From assembly GCA_002320245.1 (NCBI GenBank), contig DCKD01000078.1, positions 42,943-106,942 on the forward strand: DNA of 64,000 nucleotides, read 5' to 3'. Each line of letters opens with the position of its first letter. Position 1 is the stretch's first letter. This document shows positions 18,179 through 27,515 of the stretch, one piece after another. This stretch comes from Lachnospiraceae bacterium UBA1683. Lineage in GTDB: Bacteria > Bacillota > Clostridia > Lachnospirales > Lachnospiraceae. The position numbers and the translations under genes were made by a program. Under the pieces are notes generated by a model. That model did no database searches. It was not told where the DNA came from and saw only the letters and a list, made by a program, of their open reading frames with translations.

Positions 18179-19624
18179 TTAAAATTTCCTTTTCCACAAA
18201 TCCGTTGAAAAAATCAACAGATACGGGAATATTTCCAGTCTTCCAATCAGCATATCCATACAAAATACGATTTTAGACAGCGCAGAAAACTTCTGGAAGC
18301 TTTCTACCGGTCCAATCTGACTAATGCCGGGACCAACATTATTCAACGTAGTCAGAACCGAGCTGAATGTTGTCGCAAAATCAAAATTATTGATGGATAC
18401 AAGCAAAACGGATGCCATTAAAATTAGTATATAACAGATGAAATAACTATATACCCCAACCATAGTACCGTCACTCACCCGCTTTCCATTTACCTTCACA
18501 AGCGTCACTGCTTTTGGATGCAGCATTTTTTTCACCTGCTGTTTGACACTCTTTAACAGAATGAGGAAACGGGATACTTTGATTCCGCCCCCTGTCGAAC
18601 CCGCACAGGCTCCCACAATCATGATTCCTAACAGAATCACTTTTGAAAATTCCGGCCAGAGGTTGAAATCCGCCGTATAGAATCCGGTCGTTGTAATAAC
18701 CGAGGCAACCTGAAAAGATGCATATCGGAATGCATGTACAATGTTTTTATAAATCCCCAATGTATTCAGACAGATAAGCGCAATGGAACCTGCTATGATT
18801 CCAAGATATGCACGCAGTTCTTCGTTCTTCAGCGCCTCTCTCCAATTCTTCATCCGAATCAGGAAATACAGGTTAAAGTTCACTCCGAACAGAATCATAA
18901 ATACAGTAATTACGCCGTCTATGTATGCACTGTCAAAATATGCAACACTGCTGTTCTTATTGGAAAATCCTCCGGTTCCTGCCGTACTGAATGCATGCAG
19001 CAGCGCATCAAAGAAACTCATACCGCCAAACATCAGAAAAACAACTTCAGCAGCAGTCAGTACAAAGTACATTGCATATAAAATTCTTGCTGTATACCGT
19101 GCTTTTGGAACCAGCTTATCCGCCTCCGGTCCCGGGACTTCTGCGCGCATCAGATGCATGGAGTTCTCATCATCCAGAGATGTCAGCATCATAACAAAAA
19201 CAAGCACTCCCATACCGCCAATCCAGTGTGTCAGGCTCCGCCAAAATGCCATTCCGTTTGGCAGCGCCTCTATATCGGTCAGAATACTGGAACCTGTCGT
19301 TGTAAAACCAGATACCGTCTCAAAAAAAGCATCCAGATAACTTGGAATACTTCCACTTATGAAAAATGGCAGCGCTCCGAACAAGGACCATAAAACCCAG
19401 GCTGAACCCACGATGACAAGTCCTTCCTTTGCATAGATTATCTTATTCTTCGGAACTTTTCTTCCACAGATTAGATAAATCACAGCCAGTACCGCGCTTA
19501 CCATTAAAAAAGCAACTCCGCTTTTTTCCCCATAAATAAGCGAAACCAATGCCGGAATAAGCAGAACCGCCCCCTCCACACCAAGCATTTTCGCTATAAT
19601 ATATACCGTCATTCTTTTATTCAT
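18179..19624 (-). CDS. trkH: Trk/Ktr potassium transporter membrane subunit
   Basis: A 481-residue channel-like K+ uptake protein with four repeated membrane-pore-membrane units. Pore-loop motifs visible are SGFTTTGSS (near residue 108), STAGTGGFSNKN (near 223), ITTTGFYTADFN (near 314) and LNNVGPG (near 435). TrkH conducts potassium and is gated by the cytosolic TrkA ring. It starts nine bases after the trkA stop codon, forming an operon with it. Confidence 0.95.
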   Translation of the reverse strand: MNKRMTVYIIAKMLGVEGAVLLIPALVSLIYGEKSGVAFLMVSAVLAVIYLICGRKVPKNKIIYAKEGLVIVGSAWVLWSLFGALPFFISGSIPSYLDAFFETVSGFTTTGSSILTDIEALPNGMAFWRSLTHWIGGMGVLVFVMMLTSLDDENSMHLMRAEVPGPEADKLVPKARYTARILYAMYFVLTAAEVVFLMFGGMSFFDALLHAFSTAGTGGFSNKNSSVAYFDSAYIDGVITVFMILFGVNFNLYFLIRMKNWREALKNEELRAYLGIIAGSIALICLNTLGIYKNIVHAFRYASFQVASVITTTGFYTADFNLWPEFSKVILLGIMIVGACAGSTGGGIKVSRFLILLKSVKQQVKKMLHPKAVTLVKVNGKRVSDGTMVGVYSYFICYILILMASVLLVSINNFDFATTFSSVLTTLNNVGPGISQIGPVESFQKFSALSKIVFCMDMLIGRLEIFPYLLIFSTDLWKRKF

Positions 19625-19632
19625 GTCAACAC

Positions 19633-20991
19633 CTACAACAAAATATCCTCAATATCCCGAATTTGTCTTTCCATTGTAATTATAATCACATTATCGCCAA
19701 CCTGGATACAGTCATCGCCGTTTGGAATAATAATCTTCCGTTTTCTGGCGATACAGGCAATCAGGTTATTTGTTTTCAATTTTAAATCTTTCAGCGGAAC
19801 ATCCGTATAACGTGTTTGTTTTTTCACGATAAACTCAAGTGCTTCGACTCTGCCGTCAATCAATTGGTACATCGTCTCTACATTCGCACTTGCCTGGGAA
19901 TTCTTTCTTGCACGCACATAACTGAGAATGACGTCTGCAGTTACAGTCTTGGCGGATACAATACTGTCAATTCCAAATTCTTCAATCATCTGTGCCCTCT
20001 GGTCTTCATTTACTTTTGTGATAACCTTCGTGATATTCTGGCTCTTCGCAAACAAAGACATGATGATATTTTCTTCATCCATTCCGGTCAAAGCAATAAA
20101 TGCATCTGTCTCCTGAACTCCCTCTTCCAGCAGCAGGTCATGATTTGTCGCATCCCCGCAGATAACCGTTGCTTTCTGAAGTTTTTCACAAAGATTTTCG
20201 CACTTCTTCCTCTCCCTCTCAATAATCTTTACCTGCATACCCAGATTGCAAAGCTGCAGTGCAAGATAATAACTCACCCTGCCGCCTCCACAGATAAGTA
20301 CCTTTTTAATCTTGGATTTCCGGTATCCGAGCAGTTTAAAGAACAGACTGATTTCTCTGTGGGAAGCCGCAATATGCAGACGGTCCCCCGCTTTCATTAC
20401 ATAGTCGCCATCCGGGATAAACACTTCACTCCCACGCTCTGCTGCACAGACCAGTACTTTAATCTGAAAACGTGCATACATTTCCGCAAGTGACATTCCG
20501 ACTAACTGGCTTTCTTCTGTGACAGGAAATTCAATCAGCTCCACTCTTCCTTTTACAAAAGTCTCAATTTTGCTTGCATCCGGGAATAATAGTAACCTGG
20601 AGATTTCTCCCGCCACTGCCAGCTCCGGATTCACTGCCATACTCAGGCGCAAATCTTCCTTGAGCAAGTCAATCTGCTGGTAATAAATCGGATTCCGAAC
20701 TCTGGCAATGGTGTGTCTCGCCCCCAGCCTTCTCGCAATCAGACAGCTCAGCATATTACATTCATCTGTGGAAGTACATGCAATCACAAGATCTGCCTCC
20801 GGCACTCCTGCATTTTTCTGTACTTCCGCACTTCCGCCTTCCCCTGGGATACACATAATATCCAGACGGTTCATTGCCTCACCGAGTTTTTCCTCATTGC
20901 TGTCAATCAGTACTACATCATAGTCCTCTTCGGAAAGAGCTTTCGCAAGCTTATATCCGACCTTCCCATCTCCAATAATGACAATTTTCAT
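19633..20991 (-). CDS. trkA: Trk potassium transporter regulatory subunit
   Basis: A 452-residue peripheral protein with two RCK units. Each unit has an NAD(H)-binding Rossmann part (MKIVIIGDGKVGYKLAKAL at the start and VLICGGGRVSYYLALQL near residue 230) and a TrkA-C part. It assembles on TrkH and gates the pore according to nucleotide. The double-RCK length is that of the classic TrkA rather than the single-domain KtrA. Confidence 0.95.
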   Translation of the reverse strand: MKIVIIGDGKVGYKLAKALSEEDYDVVLIDSNEEKLGEAMNRLDIMCIPGEGGSAEVQKNAGVPEADLVIACTSTDECNMLSCLIARRLGARHTIARVRNPIYYQQIDLLKEDLRLSMAVNPELAVAGEISRLLLFPDASKIETFVKGRVELIEFPVTEESQLVGMSLAEMYARFQIKVLVCAAERGSEVFIPDGDYVMKAGDRLHIAASHREISLFFKLLGYRKSKIKKVLICGGGRVSYYLALQLCNLGMQVKIIERERKKCENLCEKLQKATVICGDATNHDLLLEEGVQETDAFIALTGMDEENIIMSLFAKSQNITKVITKVNEDQRAQMIEEFGIDSIVSAKTVTADVILSYVRARKNSQASANVETMYQLIDGRVEALEFIVKKQTRYTDVPLKDLKLKTNNLIACIARKRKIIIPNGDDCIQVGDNVIIITMERQIRDIEDILL

Positions 20992-21140
20992 TTGCTTTTC
21001 CTCAACTTATTCCGATTCATCTAAAATCGCGTTTTTATATTCAGACTTCATCTGAACAGTAGCTGAATTATAGCACTTTTGCATATAAAGTACAATCACT
21101 TTTAGCAGAATACTGTTTTTTATACAATTTCTTAACGTTT

Positions 21141-21170
21141 GAAAAGCGGCTCCGCTCTGAAGCCGCTTTC
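21141..21170 (-). terminator. terminator of the EF-G-like gene
   Basis: GAAAGCGGCT pairs with AGCCGCTTTTC on the minus strand, about 30 bases past the stop codon, followed by a short T-rich run. Confidence 0.75.
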
Positions 21171-21199
21171 CACGTTATTCGATTCCTCTGCTCTTTCTT

Positions 21200-23272
21200 T
21201 TATTCCTCAGCTCTGGCTGCGATTTCCTTCTCCTGTATATCGGACGGAGCCTGTTCATATCTTGCAAATGTGTATTCGAATGTCCCTCTTCCGCCTGTCA
21301 TGGAGCGAAGTACAGTGCAATACCCAAACAGCCCGGTCATCGGAATATCTGCCTCAATAACCTGTTTTCCGCCCGCAATCGGATTCATACCAAGTACACG
21401 TCCGCGGCGTTTGTTCAAATCTCCCATAACATCTCCTGTATAACTGTCAGGTACTGTCACTTTCAAAGATGCAATCGGTTCCAGAAGAACCGGTCCTGCC
21501 TCCATAAATCCTTTCTTAAATGCCTGAACCGTAGCAGTCTTGAACGCCATTTCCGAAGAGTCAACCGGGTGATAAGAACCATCGTACAGCGTTGCCTGAA
21601 CTCCGACAACCGGATATCCTGCAAGCGGTCCCTTCAGCACAGATTCCTGCAGGCCTTTTTCCACTGCCGGGAAGAAATTCTTCGGCACCGCACCTCCGAC
21701 TACCTCTTCTTTGAACACATAAGGTGCATCCAAATCTCCCGACGGTTCGAATCTCATCTTAACATGCCCGTACTGACCATGTCCGCCGGATTGTTTCTTA
21801 TATTTTGCATCCACATCTGAATTCTTCTTAATTGTCTCTCTGAATGCAACCTTCGGTGTCTCCAGCGTAATCTCTACCTTATATCTGTTTGCAATCTTGC
21901 TTGCTGCGATTTCCAGATGCTGGTCTCCCATACCATACAGCAGTGACTGACGGTTCTCACTGTCATTGACTGCTTTCAGCGTCACATCTTCTGCCATCAT
22001 TCTTGCAAGGGCCTGCGAAACTTTATCCTCATCCCCCTTATTCTTCACGAGGTATCTCATATATGTATATGGGACAGAATAATCTGTCTTCGGATACAAT
22101 ACCTGCGTGTTCTTAGTAGACAGTGTATCTCCCGTTTTTGTCGCAGTCAGTTTTGCAATGGCTCCGATATCCCCTGCGAACAGCTCTGGTACTTCCGCAG
22201 GCTTGCTGCCGCACATGACATATAGCTTTCCGGGTTTCTCCTCCGCATCGGCACCTGCATTATACAAAACATCATCGCCCTTTAATACTCCGGAGCATAC
22301 TTTAATGAAAGAATACTTTCCGATAAACGGATCTACCATTGTCTTAAATACATATGCGGTCTTTGCCTTTGAGAATTCATAGTTAGCTTCATAAATATCA
22401 TTTGTTGTACGGTTGATTCCCACGCAGGTTCTCTTATCCGGGCTGGGGAAGAAACGTACAATATCAGAAAGCAGGTTTGCAGCCCCCTGTGCCTGGACAT
22501 TAGAACCCATTGCTACCGGAACGATATCACCATCCATCACTTCTGTACGCATTGCCGCCCGAATCTCTTCTACTGAAAATTCCTCCCCGTTAAAGTAGCG
22601 CTCCATAAATTCTTCACTTGTCTCCGCAACCGCCTCCATCAGAGAATCCCGGAGTATCTCAAAGTTTGGCATACAGTAATCCGGAATCTCGCACTCTTCT
22701 CTCTGTCCGATTCCTGTATATCTACGTCCCGCATTTTTAATGATGTTAATATATCCAACCAGTTTCTCATTCTCACGGATTGGCTGGAAATGCGGAGCAA
22801 TCTTCTTACCATACCGGGTTGTCAAATCCTCGACAACCTGACGGAAACTTGCATCGTCCATATCCATCTCGGTCACATAGACCATGCGCGGCAGATTATA
22901 CTTATCGCATAGTTCCCATGCTTTCTCAGTTCCGACCTGCACACCCGCTTTGCCGGATACAACGATAACCGCCGCATCTGCCGCACTGGCTGCCTCTTCC
23001 ACTTCACCGACGAAATCAAAATATCCCGGCGTATCCAGAATATTAATCTTCGCTTTTTCCCACTCAATCGGCACAACGCTCGTTCCGATGGAAAAACCAC
23101 GTTTCTGCTCCTCCTTATCAAAATCACTGACCGTGTTCGCTTCGGAAATCTTTCCCATCCGGCTGGTTGCGCCGGATACATAGAGCATCGCCTCTACAAG
23201 ACTGGTCTTTCCGCTGCCGCCGTGGCCAAGTAATACTACGTTTCTAATCTCGTCTGTTCTGTAAACTTTCAT
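21200..23272 (-). CDS. EF-G-like translation GTPase (second EF-G type)
   Basis: A 690-residue GTPase with EF-G architecture: G domain, domain II, and III-V to the C terminus. The P-loop is GHGGSGKT (residues 15-22), G3 is DTPGYFDF rather than DTPGHIDF, and G4 reads TEMD instead of NKMD. These departures are typical of the EF-G-like paralogues of unknown task (EF-G2 type), not of housekeeping fusA or of ribosome protection proteins. There are no str-operon neighbours (rpsL, rpsG, tuf). Start chosen at 23272, where AAGGAGG lies eight bases upstream. Confidence 0.88.
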   Translation of the reverse strand: MKVYRTDEIRNVVLLGHGGSGKTSLVEAMLYVSGATSRMGKISEANTVSDFDKEEQKRGFSIGTSVVPIEWEKAKINILDTPGYFDFVGEVEEAASAADAAVIVVSGKAGVQVGTEKAWELCDKYNLPRMVYVTEMDMDDASFRQVVEDLTTRYGKKIAPHFQPIRENEKLVGYINIIKNAGRRYTGIGQREECEIPDYCMPNFEILRDSLMEAVAETSEEFMERYFNGEEFSVEEIRAAMRTEVMDGDIVPVAMGSNVQAQGAANLLSDIVRFFPSPDKRTCVGINRTTNDIYEANYEFSKAKTAYVFKTMVDPFIGKYSFIKVCSGVLKGDDVLYNAGADAEEKPGKLYVMCGSKPAEVPELFAGDIGAIAKLTATKTGDTLSTKNTQVLYPKTDYSVPYTYMRYLVKNKGDEDKVSQALARMMAEDVTLKAVNDSENRQSLLYGMGDQHLEIAASKIANRYKVEITLETPKVAFRETIKKNSDVDAKYKKQSGGHGQYGHVKMRFEPSGDLDAPYVFKEEVVGGAVPKNFFPAVEKGLQESVLKGPLAGYPVVGVQATLYDGSYHPVDSSEMAFKTATVQAFKKGFMEAGPVLLEPIASLKVTVPDSYTGDVMGDLNKRRGRVLGMNPIAGGKQVIEADIPMTGLFGYCTVLRSMTGGRGTFEYTFARYEQAPSDIQEKEIAARAEE

Positions 23273-23306
23273 GCTGCTGCCTCCTTGTATGTTGTTTTTC
23301 TGCACG

Positions 23307-23441
23307 CTTTATTCCCGCAAGCAACGAGCCAAGTACCATGCTTGCATGGATATTTGGCGACTGCCGCGGGGGTCAAATACCCCGTCCCTTAGTTCGTGTC
23401 AAATATGATGCCTCGTTGCTTACATCGGGGTCTTTGACTTT
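23307..23441. repeat. long imperfect hairpin repeat, family E copy 1
   Basis: Starts CTTTATTCCCGCAAGCAACG and ends CTCGTTGCTTACATCGGGGT followed by CTTTGACTT. GCAAGCAACGAG at the left pairs with CTCGTTGCTT at the right. Shared interior motifs with 24818-25005 are GCTTGCATG and ATTTGGCGACTGC. It sits upstream of the EF-G-like gene and far upstream of tyrA. Confidence 0.7.
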
Positions 23442-23665
23442 GTTCTATCTCGCACACATACTATATGTGAATATTGTACTAAACTTCTTTCTGTATTACA
23501 ACCTTTTTATTAATTTTCAACAAATTATTTATTTCTTTACTTTTATACATTAAAATGTTAAAATATTGTAGCAGTTCATCGGCAGGAAAGACTGCGTAAC
23601 AGCCGGTATAGCAGTATGCCGGCATGCATTATTCTCCCGCTATAAAATCAGAAAGGACATATGTT
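23442..23665 (+). promoter_or_regulatory. AT-rich leader and hairpin upstream of tyrA
   Basis: The stretch is strongly AT-rich, with a candidate -10 (TTAAAATATTG) around 23555-23565. A GCCGGTAT...ATGCCGGC stem at 23602-23623 precedes the tyrA ribosome site GAAAGGA. No known riboswitch or T-box was recognised. Confidence 0.35.
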
Positions 23666-24763
23666 ATGACAGCAAAAAAAATAGGGTTCATTGGTCTTGG
23701 ACTTATTGGCGGTTCTATTGCAAAAGCGATTCGGCAGTACTATCCGGACTATGAACTTCTTGCCTATGATAAAAATAAAGAGACGCTGGCGCTCGCCGTA
23801 CAGGAGGAAGTCATCCATACCTCCTGCTCCTCAATTGATGAAAATTTCCGGGACTGTGCCTACATTTTCCTCTGTGCGCCGATTGCCTATAATACGGCAT
23901 ATTTAAGCCAGTTAAAAAATTATGTCAGCCCGGACTGTATTCTGACTGACGTAGGAAGCGTCAAGACTTCCATTCATGATGAGGTGACTGCCCTTGGTCT
24001 GGAAGAAAATTTCATTGGAGGACATCCGATGGCAGGCTCGGAAAAAAGTGGGTTTTCAAACGCCAAAGCACATCTGATTGAAAATGCCTACTATATTCTG
24101 ACGCCATCAGCAAGGGTATCGCAGGAAAAGGTAGATGCTTACCGTATATTTGTAACCTCACTTAAAGCACTCCCTATTATACTAGATTATCATCAGCACG
24201 ATATGCTGACAGGAACCATCAGCCACCTTCCGCACATCCTCGCGTCCAATCTTGTGAATTTTGTCAGAGACACCGATACACCGGATAAGTTGATGAAAAC
24301 ACTGGCTGCCGGAGGATTCAAAGATATCACAAGAATTGCCTCCTCCTCCCCGGTGATGTGGCAGCAGATTTGTCTGAAAAACAGGGAAAATATATCGCAG
24401 ATTCTCGGCAGTTTTATTGATACACTTGCACGTACAAAGGAGTGCATTGACACATCATCCGAGGAGGAGCTGTACCGGATGTTTGAGAATTCCAAAGAAT
24501 ACCGGGATTCCATGCCGAACAATTCAGCAGGCCCAATCAAGAAACAGTTTGCTCTGTACTGTGATATTGTGGACGAGGCAGGTGGGATTGCTACGATTGC
24601 AACAATTCTTGCAAGCAACCACATCAGTATCAAAAATATCGGCATCATCCACAACCGAGAATTCGAGGAAGGGGTATTGCGGATTGAATTTTACAATGAA
24701 GGTTCCTCCGATAAAGCGTCTGAACTATTGAAAAAATATCGTTATATCGTATACGAGGTTTAA
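23666..24763 (+). CDS. tyrA: prephenate dehydrogenase
   Basis: A 365-residue enzyme for tyrosine synthesis that oxidatively decarboxylates prephenate. The NAD-binding loop GFIGLGLIGGSIAKAIR is at residues 6-22, and GGHPMAGSEKSGF near 130 is the substrate-site signature. Residues after about 295 (GIATIATILASNHISIKNIG) form a C-terminal ACT domain, which probably senses an aromatic amino acid. The ATG at 23666 is chosen over the in-frame one at 23624 because of GAAAGGA upstream and the normal N terminus. aroA follows on the same strand after a repeat-filled 270-base gap. Confidence 0.95.
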   Translation: MTAKKIGFIGLGLIGGSIAKAIRQYYPDYELLAYDKNKETLALAVQEEVIHTSCSSIDENFRDCAYIFLCAPIAYNTAYLSQLKNYVSPDCILTDVGSVKTSIHDEVTALGLEENFIGGHPMAGSEKSGFSNAKAHLIENAYYILTPSARVSQEKVDAYRIFVTSLKALPIILDYHQHDMLTGTISHLPHILASNLVNFVRDTDTPDKLMKTLAAGGFKDITRIASSSPVMWQQICLKNRENISQILGSFIDTLARTKECIDTSSEEELYRMFENSKEYRDSMPNNSAGPIKKQFALYCDIVDEAGGIATIATILASNHISIKNIGIIHNREFEEGVLRIEFYNEGSSDKASELLKKYRYIVYEV

Positions 24764-24817
24764 TCAACAATACTTACCGTAAATAACCGGTACACCATCT
24801 TCAAATATAATCAGCCA

Positions 24818-25005
24818 GACTTTATTCCCGCGGGCAACGGGCCAAGTGGCCAAGCTTGCATGAGCATTTGGCGACTGCTGCAAGGGGTGCTGAGTGCCTG
24901 CGGCACTCGATTAGCACAGACCGAAGCGGAGCACAGACCAAGTACCCCGCTCCTTGGGGCGTATCAAGCCTGATACCCCGCAGCTTGCCGCGGGGTCTTT
25001 GACTT
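24818..25005. repeat. long imperfect hairpin repeat, family E copy 2
   Basis: Starts GACTTTATTCCCGCGGGCAA and ends CTTGCCGCGGGGTCTTTGAC; these ends pair (CCCGCGGGCAA with TTGCCGCGGG). The interior has further stems such as GTGCCTGCGGCAC and GCACAGACC repeats. It fills the tyrA-aroA gap and would be transcribed between them. Confidence 0.75.
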
Positions 25006-25033
25006 CTCTGGCGATTCTGGAAAGGATTTACAT

Positions 25034-26329
25034 ATGATAGAATTAGGAAAAATAACCGGATTAAAAGGCGAAGTCAGCATACCGGGCGATAAATCCATCT
25101 CCCACCGCTGCATCATGTTCGGTTCCATTGCAAAGGGAAAAACCGAAGTATCTAACTTTCTGCAAGGGGCGGACTGTCTCGCCACCATCAACTGTTTCCG
25201 GCAGATGGGAATTGAGATTGAAAATAAAAAAGATACTGTTATCGTTCACGGAAAGGGACTGCACGGGCTGCATGCGCCAACCGAGATTCTGGATGTCGGG
25301 AACAGCGGAACGACAACCCGCCTGATTTCCGGTATTCTCGTTGGACAGCCATTTGAATCTAAACTCTCGGGAGATGAATCATTGAACTCCCGCCCGATGA
25401 AACGGATTATGGAACCGCTCAACCGCATGGGCGGAAATATCTCCAGCATCCTGCGCAACGGTTGCGCACCCCTGTACATTGCACCGGGAACACTGCATGG
25501 TATCCACTATAATTCCCCGGTGGCATCCGCACAGGTAAAATCTGCAATTTTGCTTGCAGGGCTGTATTCAGACAGTGGGACTTCGGTCACAGAGCCGTCA
25601 CTGTCCAGAAACCACACGGAACTGATGCTGAAAGAATTCGGCGCTGATATCCACTCCCAACATGAATTAGACACTACAAAAGCGACTGCCTCTATCCACC
25701 CTTGCGAAGAGTTGTTCGGGCAGAAAATCGCAGTACCCGGGGATATCTCCTCGGCTGCATACTTTATTGCGGCCGGACTTCTCGTACCGGACTCCGAGAT
25801 TCTGGTTAAAAATACAGGAATCAATTCCACCCGCGCCGGAATCCTGAAAGTCTGCGAAGATATGGGGGCAGATATCACTCTTATTGATCAACGGACTGAA
25901 GGCGGTGAGCAGATTGCAGATATCCTCGTGCGTACGAGCCAGCTCCACGGAACAACGATAGACGGAGATATCATTCCAACCCTGATTGACGAAATCCCTA
26001 TCATTGCCGTCATGGCTGCAATGGCTGACGGAACAACCATAATCAAAGATGCCGCCGAATTAAAAGTAAAAGAAACAAACCGCATTGAAACGGTCACAGA
26101 CAACCTGAAAGCAATGGGATGCGACATCACTGCAACCGATGACGGGATGATTATCAATGGCGGAAATCCACTGCACGGTGCAACTATCCATACACTGCTT
26201 GACCACCGAATCGCAATGGCATTCAGCATCGCGGCTCTGACAGCCGATGGTACAACAAAGATTCTGGACAGCAAATGTGTAGATGTCTCTTATCCGACAT
26301 TCTATGATACATTTGAAGAACTCCTGTAA
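25034..26329 (+). CDS. aroA: 3-phosphoshikimate 1-carboxyvinyltransferase (EPSP synthase)
   Basis: A 431-residue two-domain inverse alpha/beta barrel enzyme that joins shikimate 3-phosphate with phosphoenolpyruvate. Motifs are PGDKSISHR (residues 16-24), GNSGTTTRLISG (near 90; the central residues are T-T-T), GDISSAAYF near 235 and DHRIAMAF near 390. The NSGTT rather than NAGTA loop suggests the class II EPSP synthase type (inference from known families). It lies after tyrA and has AGGATTTACAT before the ATG. Confidence 0.96.
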   Translation: MIELGKITGLKGEVSIPGDKSISHRCIMFGSIAKGKTEVSNFLQGADCLATINCFRQMGIEIENKKDTVIVHGKGLHGLHAPTEILDVGNSGTTTRLISGILVGQPFESKLSGDESLNSRPMKRIMEPLNRMGGNISSILRNGCAPLYIAPGTLHGIHYNSPVASAQVKSAILLAGLYSDSGTSVTEPSLSRNHTELMLKEFGADIHSQHELDTTKATASIHPCEELFGQKIAVPGDISSAAYFIAAGLLVPDSEILVKNTGINSTRAGILKVCEDMGADITLIDQRTEGGEQIADILVRTSQLHGTTIDGDIIPTLIDEIPIIAVMAAMADGTTIIKDAAELKVKETNRIETVTDNLKAMGCDITATDDGMIINGGNPLHGATIHTLLDHRIAMAFSIAALTADGTTKILDSKCVDVSYPTFYDTFEELL

Positions 26330-26363
26330 AAAATCCCTTTGGTAAAAAGGCTTTTGTATAGAA

Positions 26364-26418
26364 AGAACGTATATCCCGGACCGCCCTTGTCCGAAATATA
26401 CGTTCTTTTCCTCTTTTA
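26364..26418 (+). terminator. terminator of aroA
   Basis: AGAACGTATA (26364-26373) pairs with TATACGTTCT (26397-26406); an inner CGGAC-GTCCG stem and a trailing T-rich run complete the structure. Confidence 0.85.
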
Positions 26419-26425
26419 TAATATG

Positions 26426-26593
26426 ATTATTACAGCGTCAAAAGCCATCTCACACGTCGTACCTGCACGTAAGTGGGAGAATGGATTTATGACGCGCCCC
26501 TACATGAGGAAGAAGTGGAGAAGAGGCTCCACGAATTCCGAATGTAGGGCAGGATTGTGGAAGCTGCAAAACAGCGAAACAATCCGTAAGTAG
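26426..26593. repeat. family B element copy 2, right end lost
   Basis: The body from ACAGCGTCAAAAGCCATCTC through to AAACAATCCGTAAG is almost identical to 10347-10510. The left end has one base change (ATTATTACAGCG). The right inverted repeat is missing, replaced by TAGATATCTGCAG. It separates aroA from the convergent folBK gene. Confidence 0.8.
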
Positions 26594-26605
26594 ATATCTG
26601 CAGAA

Positions 26606-27424
26606 TTAAATATCACCAAGATTTGCCAGCATCTCGCTTACTGTCCATCCATAGACCGGATGTCGCTTATAAGGCGCAATTTCATTCAATGGTCTCAAAA
26701 CAAATCCCCGGTTCTGCATATCCACATGCGGAATGCACAAATCATCTTCCTCTATCACCAAATCATCATACAATAAAATATCCAAATCCAGTGTCCGCGG
26801 TCCCCAGTGGATTTTCCGCTCCCTTCCGGCCTCCTTCTCGATGCGGTGCAATTCATCAAGCAATTCCCGCGGAGTCAGCAGTGTCCGTAATTCCAGACAT
26901 CCATTCAGGAATTCGTCCTGCTCTGTCACTCCATAGGGCTCCGTCACAAGATAATCCGATATTTTTTCAACCTTACACCCACGGATTCTCCTTATTTTTT
27001 CCACCGCCCCTTTCAGAAAACCAAGCTTGTCTCCGATATTGGAGCCAAGAGCTACATACGCCGTATGCCACTGGCGCTCAATTTCCACAGAAACTGTTTC
27101 CAACGGCAGTCCCACAGGAGCCCACGGTTTTTTTACCTCAATACATACTTTTTCCAAATGCCCTACGTGGAGCAGCAATTCTTCTGCAAGGCTTTCTGCC
27201 ACACGCTCGATCAACTGGAAGGTATGCTCTTTCATGTATCTGTCAATAAACTGACTCACCTCACCATAATGTATCGATGCGGTCAAATCATCTGCCTTAC
27301 CGGCTTTCCTCGTATCTGTATATAAGGCTGCCGATACAAGGAACTTCTGCCCAAGTTTATTCTCTTCCGGAAATACACCGTGATTTGCAAATATTTCCAA
27401 GTTTGTTATTTTAATCTTATCCAT
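26606..27424 (-). CDS. folBK: bifunctional dihydroneopterin aldolase / HPPK
   Basis: A 272-residue fusion. Residues 1-118 are dihydroneopterin aldolase (MDKIKITNLEIFANHGVFPEE, catalytic Lys in KKPWAPV). Residues 119-272 are 6-hydroxymethyl-7,8-dihydropterin pyrophosphokinase (AYVALGSNIGDK, then GPRTLDLDILLYDD). Together they carry out consecutive folate steps. The start at 27424 has AGGAGAAAACA upstream. It is the last gene of the folate operon. Confidence 0.95.
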   Translation of the reverse strand: MDKIKITNLEIFANHGVFPEENKLGQKFLVSAALYTDTRKAGKADDLTASIHYGEVSQFIDRYMKEHTFQLIERVAESLAEELLLHVGHLEKVCIEVKKPWAPVGLPLETVSVEIERQWHTAYVALGSNIGDKLGFLKGAVEKIRRIRGCKVEKISDYLVTEPYGVTEQDEFLNGCLELRTLLTPRELLDELHRIEKEAGRERKIHWGPRTLDLDILLYDDLVIEEDDLCIPHVDMQNRGFVLRPLNEIAPYKRHPVYGWTVSEMLANLGDI

Positions 27425-27515
27425 TGTTTTCTCCTGTTCTGTCACATCACATCGTCAGAATCTGAGAGATATCTTGCTGCAATCTGTACGCTGGATTCCG
27501 CCGGATGTTTCTTTA

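Noticed and set aside
21200..23272. Tetracycline ribosome-protection protein (Tet(M) type)
   Set aside because: The length and EF-G fold fit, but the gene is chromosomal, outside the conjugative element, and its G motifs match the EF-G-like paralogue class rather than Tet proteins.
23442..23665. T-box or aromatic amino acid riboswitch before tyrA
   Set aside because: No T-box sequence or other known aptamer core was found; only a small hairpin is present.
26339..26593. Plus-strand reading frame over the family B element (84 codons), repeated at 31975-32622
   Set aside because: The shared peptide comes from the repeat body itself; the upstream parts differ and overlap a terminator or cbiC in antisense.
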